Of a stretch of DNA of 64,000 nt, positions 25,454 to 34,545 are shown piece by piece. The notes beneath the pieces are model-generated. The model saw only the letters and a list, made by a program, of their open reading frames with translations. It was not told the DNA's origin and ran no database searches. Position numbers and translations under genes: made by a program. Origin of the DNA: Adhaeretor mobilis (GTDB lineage Bacteria; Planctomycetota; Planctomycetia; Pirellulales; Lacipirellulaceae); NCBI RefSeq assembly GCF_007741515.1, contig NZ_CP036263.1, positions 4,637,178 through 4,701,177 of the forward strand. Reading direction: 5' to 3'. How positions within the stretch are numbered: the stretch's first letter is position 1; each line of letters starts with the position of its first letter.

Positions 25454-26539
25454 ATTCGCTCGTCGCCCCGGTATTTCACGTTTCAAGTCATCGTTGTCAC
25501 CGGCGTCTTCTTACTGGCGATCCTGCTGGCCGGCAGTTCCCAAGTAAAGGCTCAACTCACGACTACCGATCTGCAAAGCGGGCCATCGTCGTTGGAAGTG
25601 TCTGCAGCCACAGAACTCACCCTCCAGGCTCGCTACCCTCGGAATGTCGAAGACCTGCAACGCATCGAAGCGCAGCTCCAGCGGGTTATCAAACGCTGCT
25701 TGCCATCGACGGTAGCACTGCAGCTGGGGCGTTCCGCCGGTAGCGGAGTGATCGTCAACCCTGAAGGGTTGATCCTCACCGCCGGCCACGTGATTGGTGA
25801 TTCCAGCCGTAGCGTGATGATCGTACTGCCCGATGGCCGGAAGTTTACCGGCAAGAGCCTAGGTGCCAATCACGACATCGACGCCGGGATGGTTCAAATC
25901 GATAACCCGCCCGACGACCTGCCATACACACCGATTGCCAAGGGCACCGAGCTTGTTGCCGGACAATGGGTCGTCACTACAGGGCAACCGGGAGGCCTGA
26001 TCGAAGGTCGCGCGCCGCCAGTTCGATTGGGCCGTGTGTTGTTTCGCGAAGATGAAGTAGTGTGTACTGATTGCACACTGGTCGGTGGCGACTCCGGCGG
26101 GCCGCTATTCAATATGCGTGGTGAGCTCGTGGGCATTCACAGCAGCATCGGACCGCGCGTTACGCACAATTTTCATGTTGCCACGACCGGCTTCGAAAAC
26201 TCGTGGGATCGTCTACTGGCCGGCGAAGTTTGGGGCGGACACCTTAGCGACGAAATGCTAGCCAATCGCCCGGTGATTGGCGTCTCTGGTCGCACCATCC
26301 AAGGCCGCTGCGTGGTCGTGAAGTCCATCGCCGGTTTGCCTGCTGCCAAGGCAGGCATCGAAGATGGCGATGTGATTACGGCCATCGATGGAAAACCAAT
26401 TGATACTTTTGAAGAACTCTCGCGGATTGTCTTTTTCCAAGATCCAGGGGCAACCGTGAAGATCACCTACGAACGCAACGGCGTCAATCGCACGGTTAGT
26501 GTCAAGATTATTACCGCGGATGAGATCGAACGAGAATAG
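25454..26539 (+). CDS. Secreted trypsin-fold (S1C) serine protease with PDZ domain, apparent ATT start
   Basis: A DegP/HtrA-type protease with an intact triad: His112 in TAGHVIGD, Asp143 in DIDAGMVQI, Ser214 in GGDSGGPLF, and one PDZ domain at the C-terminus (VKSIAGLPAAKAGIEDGDVI). An in-frame signal peptide (VIVVTGVFLLAILLAGSS) lies upstream of the nearest TTG, so the real start is earlier. No ATG, GTG or TTG precedes it before a stop at 25433. ATT at 25454 has a well placed AGGAG 6 bases upstream and gives 361 residues; CTG at 25436 is the alternative. It probably acts in periplasmic protein quality control. Confidence 0.82.
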   Translation: MRSSPRYFTFQVIVVTGVFLLAILLAGSSQVKAQLTTTDLQSGPSSLEVSAATELTLQARYPRNVEDLQRIEAQLQRVIKRCLPSTVALQLGRSAGSGVIVNPEGLILTAGHVIGDSSRSVMIVLPDGRKFTGKSLGANHDIDAGMVQIDNPPDDLPYTPIAKGTELVAGQWVVTTGQPGGLIEGRAPPVRLGRVLFREDEVVCTDCTLVGGDSGGPLFNMRGELVGIHSSIGPRVTHNFHVATTGFENSWDRLLAGEVWGGHLSDEMLANRPVIGVSGRTIQGRCVVVKSIAGLPAAKAGIEDGDVITAIDGKPIDTFEELSRIVFFQDPGATVKITYERNGVNRTVSVKIITADEIERE

Positions 26540-26630
26540 TTGATATTGTGAGCTGACTGAAATAGAGAATAGCCACAGATGATATGATGCAGCATTGAAT
26601 CATGCCACAGATCGAAGCAAGAGGACCGTC

Positions 26631-27740
26631 TTGAAATCCCACTCAACAACAATGCTCGCCGTACTGGCCCTATGCATTCTGGGCACATGTCGCCCAAGTG
26701 CATTGGCACAAGAAGCTGCTCCCGGGTTTACCCCCATTGAGCAGGAGCGCGATGTCCCCTTTGGGCTCGACCAGTTGCTTGTGCCACGCTGGCGCTTGGC
26801 GGATGGACCGCATGTGCGCGCGGCGTTTCGCGATGTGGTCCGCAATGCGTCGCACTCCACGGCGCGAGTTCGATCCGATGGGAAGCAAGTCGCCTTGGGC
26901 TCGATCGTGGGCGCCGATGGATGGATCCTCACCAAGGCAAGCCCCCTGAGTGGCGATGTCACGTGCCGGCTCAAAGATGGACGCACCTACAAGGCGGACA
27001 TTGTGGGCATAAGTGGCGAGCACGACCTGGCCCTCTTGAAGATTGAAGCGACCAACCTACGCGAGCTGCGATTCTCCAGCAAAACGGCCACGGTTGGCTC
27101 GTTCGTAGCGACTGTGGGAACGCAGCGTGATCCCGAAGCAGTAGGGGTGGTAAGCGTGCCTGGCCGCGAAGTGCCCCCACAGCCCGGCGTGCTGGGGATT
27201 CAGCTCGATCAGGCCAACAAACCACTGGTAGTGCATGTGTTTCCCGAAAGCGGTGCCGAGCGTGCCGGCGTGAAAGAGAACGACCTGATCATACGCATCA
27301 ACGAGACTCCAATTCCAACGCGCGTGGAGCTCATTGAAACGGTGCGCAAGTTCAATCCGGGTGATCGTGTGAAGCTCACTCTGGAGCGAGACTCAAAGAC
27401 ACTTACCGTCGAAGCAACTCTTTCAGGACGCTTTCCCGGCTGGCGGCAAAGTCGCAGCCAGTTTCAGAACTCCCTGGGCGGTAAGCTGAGCGTGCGCCGC
27501 TTTGGTTTCCCCGATGTGTTTCAGCACGACACAGTGCTCGCGCCCAATCAATGCGGCGGACCGTTGGTGAACCTGGATGGGGAGTCCGTCGGCGTGAACA
27601 TCGCCCGCTCCGGCCGAACAGAGACTTATGCGCTGGATGTGCAAACCGTCACGGACCTGCTGTTCGATCTCCGCAGCGGCAAACTGGCCCCCCGCCGGCC
27701 GGAGTTGGAAGCGGCAAAGATTACTTCGCCGGCGCAGTAG
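26631..27740 (+). CDS. Degenerate trypsin-fold protein with internal PDZ domain
   Basis: A 369-residue secreted protein related to the gene before it, but the active site is altered. The His position is Ser104 (ILTKASPL in place of TAGHV), Asp132 is kept in HDLALLKIE, and the Ser position is Cys308 in PNQCGGPLV. The PDZ domain (about 185-265, VVHVFPESGAERAGVKENDL) lies between the Asp and the nucleophile region instead of at the C-terminus. TTG 26631 has AGAGG six bases upstream and starts a signal peptide. It may be a binding or regulatory partner of its neighbour; the Cys might still react. Confidence 0.8.
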   Translation: MKSHSTTMLAVLALCILGTCRPSALAQEAAPGFTPIEQERDVPFGLDQLLVPRWRLADGPHVRAAFRDVVRNASHSTARVRSDGKQVALGSIVGADGWILTKASPLSGDVTCRLKDGRTYKADIVGISGEHDLALLKIEATNLRELRFSSKTATVGSFVATVGTQRDPEAVGVVSVPGREVPPQPGVLGIQLDQANKPLVVHVFPESGAERAGVKENDLIIRINETPIPTRVELIETVRKFNPGDRVKLTLERDSKTLTVEATLSGRFPGWRQSRSQFQNSLGGKLSVRRFGFPDVFQHDTVLAPNQCGGPLVNLDGESVGVNIARSGRTETYALDVQTVTDLLFDLRSGKLAPRRPELEAAKITSPAQ

Positions 27741-27822
27741 GTATAGAGTTCTGCCATGTTCACGCAAAGCAGCCTCGAAGTTACACGCCAATCGCACCTT
27801 AGTGGCGGCTGTTCAAAGCGGC

Positions 27823-27828
27823 TATAAT
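27823..27828 (+). promoter_or_regulatory. Possible -10 box for the gene at 27884
   Basis: TATAAT lies 55 bases ahead of the start codon. No convincing -35 box was found, so the call is weak. Confidence 0.3.
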
Positions 27829-27883
27829 ACGACTAACAGGACACAGGATTAACAGTGCACAAGTGTCTGCAATTGAGGTGTGA

Positions 27884-28225
27884 ATGAAAGTCTATGGTTT
27901 CGAATCTGTTCAATCGCTCGTAGAATCAGAGGGATACGTTTTGAAACTTTTGGCAAATGACATAGGCGCTATTCTGTTTCCACGCACGACGGAGCATCGT
28001 GATGTGCGACAGCCGGGAATACGGTATGCGGACGACAGTAAGGGCAATGCCTTGGCCGCGATGGTCGTTCCTGGCCGAATCGAATTTCGCTTTCATGGAG
28101 ACTTCTCTGATGAGCGAGTTCGCAAGTTGACCGAAGCTCTGCTCAAACATCCGGATTTCGATTTTGCGTCTTCGTTTGAAGTTACCTACCAGGGTCGAGT
28201 CTTGATTACCGCCGGAGACTCTTAG
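27884..28225 (+). CDS. Hypothetical small cytoplasmic protein
   Basis: A 113-residue protein I do not recognise. It has no signal peptide or membrane segment and shows alternating strands and helices (VVPGRIEFRFHGDFSDERVR). A GAGG five bases ahead of the ATG supports the start. It lies alone between the PDZ protein and proB. Confidence 0.55.
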   Translation: MKVYGFESVQSLVESEGYVLKLLANDIGAILFPRTTEHRDVRQPGIRYADDSKGNALAAMVVPGRIEFRFHGDFSDERVRKLTEALLKHPDFDFASSFEVTYQGRVLITAGDS

Positions 28226-28373
28226 GTACCACAGCCTGATCGTCCTAGGCGGTTTTTGGTGGGTGATTTCCCTCCCGCTCCTCACGACTCCTGACGGGAT
28301 AACAAGCTCCCAATACCGGTTACCACCGCCCTTTGCCGTTGCTTCCAACAGCAACGCCCATCATGCTATTCCT

Positions 28374-29597
28374 ATGAGCCACCAATTCCCCACGTTCCCC
28401 GTCGAATCTGAATCCGGGGATATCGTTCGCCAAGAGATCATGACCGCCGCCCACACGATTGTCGTGAAGGTAGGTACGCGCGTGTTGACGCGTCCTGCCG
28501 GCGCGGTTGGTGCGGGCACACTGGATGACGAGCGGGTCGCAGCGATCGCCAACCAGCTCGCTGAGTTGCATCACGCCGGCCGGCAAGTCGTACTCGTAAG
28601 CAGCGGTGCTGTGGCCGCCGGCATGGGGCGACTGGGCTGGAAGGAAAGGCCCAGCGATCTCGCAAGACTTCAAGCCGCCGCCGCCGTGGGCCAGAGCGGG
28701 CTCATCGAGGCATACAACCACGCGCTGATTCCCCAAGGATTAAACGCCGCCCAGGTGTTGCTGACTGCCGAAGACTTGCAAGATCGGGCCCGCTACCTGA
28801 GCGTTCGCAACACGCTACTCGCACTGTTTAAGGTCGGCGCCATCCCCATCATTAACGAGAACGATACGGTAAGCGTCGAAGAACTAAAGATCAGCTTTGG
28901 CGACAACGACCGCCTCGCCGCGCTGGTCACCAACCTATTACAAGCACCGTTGATGATACTGCTCTCGGACATCGATGGCCTGTACGACGGCAACCCGGCC
29001 GCTGAGCACACCGAGGTGATGCCCGTGGTCACTGATCTAGAGACGGCCCAGACTGAGCTGGTTCACGATAGTGCAGATGTCGGACGGCAGGGCGGGGGGC
29101 TGAGTACCGGCGGCATGTATAGCAAGTTGCAAGCAACCCAGATTGCAACCTCGGCGGGAGAGAACGTAGTGATTGCCAATGGCCGTCGCGAAAATGTTAT
29201 CACCCGTATTCTTGCCGGTGAAGAAGTGGGCACTCTCTTTCTTCCCGAAGGGCGACTCGTCGATGCGCGCAAACGGTGGATCGGCTGGTCCGCCGCACCC
29301 CAAGGAAAGGCACTGCTTGATGCGGGGGCATGTCGAGCCGTTGCCGAGCAAGGACGCAGTTTGCTCCCGGTGGGCATCACGGGTGTCAGCGGTATTTTCG
29401 ACAGCGGGGATGTGATCTCCTTGTGCAATGAAAGCGGCCAAGAATTCGCGCGCGGGCTGACCAACTACACGTCCGTGGAACTAACGAAGATCCTCGGGCA
29501 ACCAAGTGACAAGATCGCCGAGGTGCTTGGCCACTGTCCCTATCGCACAGTCGTGCATCGCGACAATCTGCTCGTTATTTCAGAAACGCAGACGTAG
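28374..29597 (+). CDS. proB: Glutamate 5-kinase
   Basis: A 407-residue glutamate 5-kinase, catalysing the first step of proline synthesis. The amino-acid-kinase domain has VVKVGTRVL, VSSGAVAAGMGRLGW, INENDTVSVEELKISFGDND and GTGGMYSKLQAT-type motifs (here STGGMYSKLQAT); a PUA domain forms the last 110 residues. The start could be ATG 28374, used here, or ATG 28440 (385 residues); the upstream start keeps a VRQEI segment common in relatives. proA is not next to it. Confidence 0.92.
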   Translation: MSHQFPTFPVESESGDIVRQEIMTAAHTIVVKVGTRVLTRPAGAVGAGTLDDERVAAIANQLAELHHAGRQVVLVSSGAVAAGMGRLGWKERPSDLARLQAAAAVGQSGLIEAYNHALIPQGLNAAQVLLTAEDLQDRARYLSVRNTLLALFKVGAIPIINENDTVSVEELKISFGDNDRLAALVTNLLQAPLMILLSDIDGLYDGNPAAEHTEVMPVVTDLETAQTELVHDSADVGRQGGGLSTGGMYSKLQATQIATSAGENVVIANGRRENVITRILAGEEVGTLFLPEGRLVDARKRWIGWSAAPQGKALLDAGACRAVAEQGRSLLPVGITGVSGIFDSGDVISLCNESGQEFARGLTNYTSVELTKILGQPSDKIAEVLGHCPYRTVVHRDNLLVISETQT

Positions 29598-29771
29598 GCA
29601 CTCACTTACTAGCGTTCCGCCTGTTCCGGTTGGCGCGATCGTGCTGACGAATTCGCAATGTGGCGAGGCTCTGATTAGTCTGGAAGGGTAGGGCGGGCAG
29701 CACTGTTTCTCTGGCGCTCTCATCCCAACTCAGAGCACTCTTTCTACCCACTGGCTCTCTGGAGTCTCGTC

Positions 29772-30242
29772 ATGCGTCGATTTATTCCTTTTCTGCTTTC
29801 CGTTTTCTGCGTCGCCACAATCGCGGCCGCTCGCCCGCCGTTCGCACCCGCAGCGAAGAACCAGGCGCAGCCTACGCGAGCTCAGGCGGTTGCTGCCATA
29901 CGCTCTACCGAGCGGCAGATGCACAACTTTCGCTTCGTAGAGTACCCGCGATTAGTTCGCGAGCTTGATCGGCAAATCAGGCTGGCCGAGGCAGAGACTC
30001 TCGTGGCAGCTGACCGCGTGGAAAATTACCGCGGGTTCCGCAGCTTCAATTTCTACACACCCGCCTATAACGCAGAGCAAAGCTGGCGCCTGCAAACTTT
30101 GGCTTCGCACCAGCATGTTCAACGTCTCCGTGAACAGCGTGCCGAGCTTACCCGCTATCGCCGAGATGTAATTCGGCAGCTGCGGGGCGACATCAACCGC
30201 GGAGTGGCCGTGCTGGCAGCGATGGATGCTGCGGTGGAGTAA
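29772..30242 (+). CDS. Hypothetical secreted protein
   Basis: A 156-residue protein with a signal peptide (1 to about 20, ending ATIAAARP). The rest is basic and helical, rich in Arg and Gln (RLREQRAELTRYRRDVIRQL), with probable coiled-coil character. No family recognised. It stands alone between proB and a convergent SDR gene. Confidence 0.6.
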   Translation: MRRFIPFLLSVFCVATIAAARPPFAPAAKNQAQPTRAQAVAAIRSTERQMHNFRFVEYPRLVRELDRQIRLAEAETLVAADRVENYRGFRSFNFYTPAYNAEQSWRLQTLASHQHVQRLREQRAELTRYRRDVIRQLRGDINRGVAVLAAMDAAVE

Positions 30243-30301
30243 TTTTCTTCGTCAAGAGAACTTGCTTCCTAAGTCGACGTGCGGACGCCATGCAATCCGA
30301 G

Positions 30302-30327
30302 CGTCGACCAAGGTCGGCGGCTAACGT
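30302..30327. repeat. Solo arm of the GTTAGCCGCCGA repeat family
   Basis: CGTCGACCAAGGTCGGCGG followed by CTAACG is the same sequence as the right arm at 32157-32180. A faint GTCGACG at 30273 may be a degenerate left arm. It lies between convergent genes. Confidence 0.65.
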
Positions 30328-30368
30328 TTCTCTCTTGCCTTTGGTTAACCACTCCGCAATCTCTTTTC

Positions 30369-31151
30369 TCACAACGTCCGCAGACGCTCCAACCCGCCAT
30401 CGATGTGAATGGTGTTTCCTGTGGCGTAGCTCAGCTTGCCACTGGCCAGCAGGGCGACGGCTTGGCCGACATCTTCGGTAGTGCCCCAGCGTGGCTGGGC
30501 GAGCAGGCCTTCTTCGATCAGCCGGTCGTACTTCTCCGTGACCACGGCAGTCATGTCGGTGCGGATCACTCCAGGGCGGATTTCATACACATTAATTCCG
30601 TGCGGGCCGAGGCGGCGTGCCCACAATTTTGTGGCCATCGATGTGCCCGCACGTGAGATGCAGTAGTCCCCCCGATCGGGCGAAGGGATCGCTGCCGATA
30701 CAGACGAGATATTTACAATCGTCCCGGCGAAGCTCTCATCCGCTTCACCTTGAGTGAGCATCCAGCGTGCAGTCAGCTGTGTGAGAAAGTAGGGCCCCTT
30801 CAAGTTTACTGCCATCACTTGATCGAAACCTTCCTCGGTAGCTTCAGTAATATCTTTGCGACCAGGCGAGGTGATGCCAGCGTTGTTGACGAGCAAGTTC
30901 AATCGCCCGAAGTGCTGTTCCACTTGGTCGAGCATCGCGGCGCGTGCGTCGGCATCAGCCACATTGCCTTGGCAGTAGATAACCTCAGCGCCGTCAGTTC
31001 GTAAGGACGCCATCGCCTCACTCACCGCTTGTTCGTCGCGCATGCCATTAACGGCAAGGTTCCAACCGTCGGCGACCAGTGCCTTGCAGATTCCAAGCCC
31101 AATCCCACGGCTACCGCCCGTGACGAGCGCGACATTGTTTTCGTTGCTCAC
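30369..31151 (-). CDS. SDR family oxidoreductase with Arg in place of catalytic Lys
   Basis: A 260-residue short-chain dehydrogenase/reductase, close to the 3-ketoacyl-ACP reductase type. The NAD(P) motif is TGGSRGIGLG at 11-20, NNAG is at 89-92, the catalytic Ser150 lies in NISSVSAA, and Tyr163 in DYCISRAGTSM. The canonical motif is YxxxK; here the fourth residue is Arg167. The rest, including PGVIRTDMTA and the C-terminal IHIDGGL, is normal. The Lys to Arg change may slow or alter catalysis. Substrate unknown. Confidence 0.85.
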   Translation of the reverse strand: MSNENNVALVTGGSRGIGLGICKALVADGWNLAVNGMRDEQAVSEAMASLRTDGAEVIYCQGNVADADARAAMLDQVEQHFGRLNLLVNNAGITSPGRKDITEATEEGFDQVMAVNLKGPYFLTQLTARWMLTQGEADESFAGTIVNISSVSAAIPSPDRGDYCISRAGTSMATKLWARRLGPHGINVYEIRPGVIRTDMTAVVTEKYDRLIEEGLLAQPRWGTTEDVGQAVALLASGKLSYATGNTIHIDGGLERLRTL

Positions 31152-31186
31152 GTTTTTCTCTTTTCACTTAGTTTTCTTACCCAGTA

Positions 31187-32080
31187 TCAATCAATCCAGC
31201 TCTTCCAGACACGCTTGGCGGTGTCGTAAATAGTACGATCGCGACGAATCTCTGGCGGTCGTTCGGAGAGCGGAATGGGATTGCCGTCCGCATCGAGTAC
31301 TGGCGCGTACGGCTCGTCCGTAGTTCGCGGATAACCATCTCTTGGTGAGCCTTCGACGATCAATGCCTGGCCCGCATCGGGGTCGCCGCGTAGTCGGTCG
31401 CGGAAGGCCCCTCGATCAACCACCACGGGCGAAAGCTGCCCGTACTCTTCCATGATAGCCGGCTCGCTGAGAATTAGCACGCCCACGAGCGCCAACTTGC
31501 CGTAGGTGGAAAAATTCGCCCACCAACTCTTGCCGTACATCTTCAGAGCAGTGCCGAAAGATCTTTTGAATCGCCAGCGACCACCTTTCCATTCGATGGA
31601 GTTCAATTCGTCCATCATCAAATGCGATAGCGATCCCAACAGCACACCACCTGCTTTGAAATAGCGCAGCTGGAGATTCTCTGTCCCTGAAACCAAGAAG
31701 GCAATGCCGGTAAAAATCAGCACCGCCGGAATGCTATGCCACATGCCACGATGGACCGTGTAGCGTGCAATGAGTCGCGTGATGGCAAAGCGGACAAACA
31801 GGTACGACAATCCACCGGCAAGGACCAACTGCTCGTAGTTCATGCCCATATCTTGAAACCGGTCCATAAGCATCACCGGTGCCACGGCGGCGGCAAAGCC
31901 CATCGTCTCGCGCAGTGGTATGCCCGAGTCGCTATCGATATCCGGCAGCATGCCGGCCACTCCGCACAACCCACCAGCAACGACCGCGGACTCGATCGGC
32001 AGTCCCTTCAGCGCACCCACGCCCGTGTAGCCGATGCCAAGCACGGTACTAACGGTCACATGAGTGCGGAAGTTTGACAT
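31187..32080 (-). CDS. Membrane-bound metal-dependent hydrolase (YdjM-like)
   Basis: A 297-residue protein with about four membrane segments. Motifs of the YdjM/DUF457 family are present: RTH at 5-7, LPDIDSDSG near 45-53, HRGMWHSI and LSHLMMDELNS. The conserved His/Asp residues would bind a metal in the membrane. The soluble C-terminal 90 residues (from about WANFSTYGKL on) have no known domain. Role and substrate are unknown. The ATG at 32080 fits a start at FRTH. Confidence 0.8.
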   Translation of the reverse strand: MSNFRTHVTVSTVLGIGYTGVGALKGLPIESAVVAGGLCGVAGMLPDIDSDSGIPLRETMGFAAAVAPVMLMDRFQDMGMNYEQLVLAGGLSYLFVRFAITRLIARYTVHRGMWHSIPAVLIFTGIAFLVSGTENLQLRYFKAGGVLLGSLSHLMMDELNSIEWKGGRWRFKRSFGTALKMYGKSWWANFSTYGKLALVGVLILSEPAIMEEYGQLSPVVVDRGAFRDRLRGDPDAGQALIVEGSPRDGYPRTTDEPYAPVLDADGNPIPLSERPPEIRRDRTIYDTAKRVWKSWID

Positions 32081-32110
32081 GGGTTGAGTACGCTCAAACC
32101 GATTCAATGT

Positions 32111-32180
32111 GTTAGCCGCCGACCTTAGTCGACGCGCGGCTCACAAGGAAAGCACACGTCGACCAAGGTCGGCGGCTAAC
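32111..32180. repeat. Inverted-repeat element, GTTAGCCGCCGA family
   Basis: Arms of 24 nt at 32111-32134 and 32157-32180 match at 23 positions, built on GTTAGCCGCCGACCTT. The spacer is 22 nt. The same right arm recurs at 30302, and a relative lies at 54314-54402. The element is between divergent genes. Confidence 0.85.
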
Positions 32181-32395
32181 GTGTCTCTCTCACTCGCAAG
32201 CTTGAGAGGCGAAAACTAACAAACCGCCCTACCTTCCGCCAATGCAAACCGCAGCTAGCAGCGCTAGCATGAGCACGGCACAAGTCCTGTGAGAGCTTGC
32301 TAGCACGACTGCTATTCGCATGCTCCGTTGTCACCGATATACTTCTGCCACCCATTAACCGCCCACTCCCTCCTGCTTACCGCGCCCTCACCAAT

Positions 32396-33157
32396 ATGCA
32401 AACCTACGACATCCTCATGCTGGTGGTTCTTGGAGCCGCCACGCTATTTGGCTTCTGGAAAGGCCTCGCTTGGCAAATCGCTTCGATCGCTTCGATCGTG
32501 GTGAGCTACTTTGCCGCTCATCAGTTTTCCGACCAGTTGGCACCACGAATCAGCCAGCATGCGCCGTGGAACAAGTTCCTGGCCATGCTCATTATTTACG
32601 CGGCTACGTCGTTTGTGATTTGGATGATTTTCCGCATGGTTTCAGGAGCGATCGATCGTGTCAGACTAAAGGAATTCGACCGCCAGATGGGGGCTCTCGT
32701 CGGATTCGGCAAGGGCATCCTGTTTTGCATCGCAATTACGTTCTTCGCAGTAACCTTGCTCGGGGAAGAGCAGAAACAGCGAATCGTCGCCAGCGGTTCT
32801 GGGCAAACCATCGTGAAATTTCTTGACAAAGCCGATTCCATCGTCCCGCCAGAGATTCACGACATCGTGGGACCAACAATCCAGAAAGTCGAAGAGCGTC
32901 TGGATCCCAATTATCAGTCGCCGCATGCCGGTAGTTTAGAGACCGTTGGCAGGCTCTGGGAAAGCACCCGCCAAAACACTCAAGGGGCCGGGCAGGGTGG
33001 CAGTATTTGGCCCAGCAGCGCTAATTCAACCAGCCAAAACAGCGGGCCTGCAGTCGGCCAGCAGACACCTACCAACCCGTGGCAAAACGAGCCACAGCCA
33101 CTGCCTCCGCGCGACACACGCACACCGGCTTGGCCCGCCTCAACGAGCACGCGTTGA
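32396..33157 (+). CDS. CvpA family membrane protein
   Basis: A 253-residue CvpA-like protein. Four membrane segments in the first 140 residues include TLFGFWKGLAWQIASIAS and LVGFGKGILFCIAITFFAV, matching the family. A proline/serine/glutamine-rich tail (from about residue 180) is longer than usual and may be unstructured. CvpA proteins affect envelope traits and secretion of colicin V in enterobacteria; the role here is not known. The ATG at 32396 gives the family-type start. Confidence 0.8.
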   Translation: MQTYDILMLVVLGAATLFGFWKGLAWQIASIASIVVSYFAAHQFSDQLAPRISQHAPWNKFLAMLIIYAATSFVIWMIFRMVSGAIDRVRLKEFDRQMGALVGFGKGILFCIAITFFAVTLLGEEQKQRIVASGSGQTIVKFLDKADSIVPPEIHDIVGPTIQKVEERLDPNYQSPHAGSLETVGRLWESTRQNTQGAGQGGSIWPSSANSTSQNSGPAVGQQTPTNPWQNEPQPLPPRDTRTPAWPASTSTR

Positions 33158-33362
33158 GACTAGGGAATAGCGTCACACCAACAGTGATCAACCGTCATCT
33201 CTAGAATGGGCATAAGACGGCAGGGGCCCCAAGTAGCGGGGAAAATAGCCCAAAAACGAACATAACAACGATTATCGGACGTTAGTAGTATCGCCCGCTT
33301 GCGGCTTAGCGGCTGCTTCGGACCGGGTTGCCGTTACAACTAAGACGCAAGCGACGATCTCT

Positions 33363-34358
33363 TTAGGAGTTCTCTGAAGTCGAATTCGACGCTTCAGATT
33401 CCTCAAGATACCGTCCCATCTGGCGGTACTTTTCGTAGCGTTGCGAGAGCAGTTCGTCGGTGGGGATTTGCTCCAGCTCGCGGAGCGTTTTCAACAGATA
33501 CATCTTCAGCCGACCAGCCATTTGGTAGGGATCGCGATGAGCCGCGCCCAGCGGCTCTTCGACCACATCATCGACGATTCCCATGTCGTGCAGATGCTTC
33601 GAGGTGATCTTCAAGGCTCCGGCGGCCTGAGGGGCGAAATCGTGGCTTTTCCACAGAATCCCGGCACAGCCCTCGGGGCTGATCACCGAATAGTACGCAT
33701 ACTCCAGAACGGCCACACGATCGCCCACGCCGATGCCCAAAGCACCGCCAGAGCCGCCTTCGCCAATTACCACGCAGATAATTGGCACCGGCAGCCGCGA
33801 CATGGCCATCATACTTTCGGCAATCACCTGAGCCTGGCCGCGTTCCTCGGCACCAATCCCTGGATAAGCCCCCGGCGTGTCAATCATCGTGACGATCGGT
33901 AGCCCGTACTTCGCCGCCAACTTCATTTTCTCCATCGCTTTACGATAGCCCTCGGGATGCGCGCAGCCAAAGAAGCACTCAGTACGCTCCTTGGTGGTTT
34001 TGCCTTTCTGATGGCCCACAAGCATGAGCTTCATGCCATCGAGCTTTGCAAAGCCGGTTCGCATGGCACGATCGTCGCCAAAGAACTTGTCGCCGTGTAG
34101 CTCTACGAACTCATCGAACACGAGATCGATGTAGTCAGTCAGCTGCGGGCGATCAGGATGCCGTGCAACACGAACCGTCTCCCAAGGATCGAGCCCGCTG
34201 TAGATGCTCTTCACAGTCTCATTGAGCACCTTGCGTTGCGCACGAATCTGATCGCGCACATCCCCAGTACGCGGCTCGAGAACCTCGAGCTTGCGAATCG
34301 TGTCCTCAATTTCGGTAATCCGTTTCTCGAACGGTAAACTCAATGCAGTTGTTGACAT
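33363..34358 (-). CDS. accA: Acetyl-CoA carboxylase carboxyltransferase subunit alpha
   Basis: A 331-residue AccA, the alpha half of the carboxyltransferase that moves CO2 from biotin to acetyl-CoA in fatty acid synthesis. Signatures are LDGMKLMLVGHQKGK, TMIDTPGAYPGIGAEERGQA and GEGGSGGALGIGVGD, then SPEGCAGILWK. The N-terminal helical part starts at ATG 34358. accD is not adjacent. An inverted-repeat element of the AACCACAGAGG family lies directly upstream. Confidence 0.94.
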   Translation of the reverse strand: MSTTALSLPFEKRITEIEDTIRKLEVLEPRTGDVRDQIRAQRKVLNETVKSIYSGLDPWETVRVARHPDRPQLTDYIDLVFDEFVELHGDKFFGDDRAMRTGFAKLDGMKLMLVGHQKGKTTKERTECFFGCAHPEGYRKAMEKMKLAAKYGLPIVTMIDTPGAYPGIGAEERGQAQVIAESMMAMSRLPVPIICVVIGEGGSGGALGIGVGDRVAVLEYAYYSVISPEGCAGILWKSHDFAPQAAGALKITSKHLHDMGIVDDVVEEPLGAAHRDPYQMAGRLKMYLLKTLRELEQIPTDELLSQRYEKYRQMGRYLEESEASNSTSENS

Positions 34359-34374
34359 AGCGCAGCTTCTATTG

Positions 34375-34530
34375 TTTTTGAACCACAGAGGACACGGAGG
34401 TATACAGAGAGAATGATGGGACGCTGATGAACGCGGATCAAAGCGGATAAATACAATCTGCAAAAATCCGCCAGATCTGCGTTCATCCGCGTCCTATTCT
34501 CTCCCGCCGTGAACCTCCGTGCCTGTGTGG
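34375..34530. repeat. Nested inverted-repeat element, AACCACAGAGG family (copy 4)
   Basis: The outer left arm starts with TTTTTGAACCACAGAGG at 34375-34391 and faces a diverged right arm ending near 34530. Nested inside, GATGAACGCGGATC (near 34426) faces GATGAACGCAGATC on the other strand near 34478. It lies between accA and the kinase gene. Confidence 0.75.
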
Positions 34531-34545
34531 GAAAACGCTTATTGA

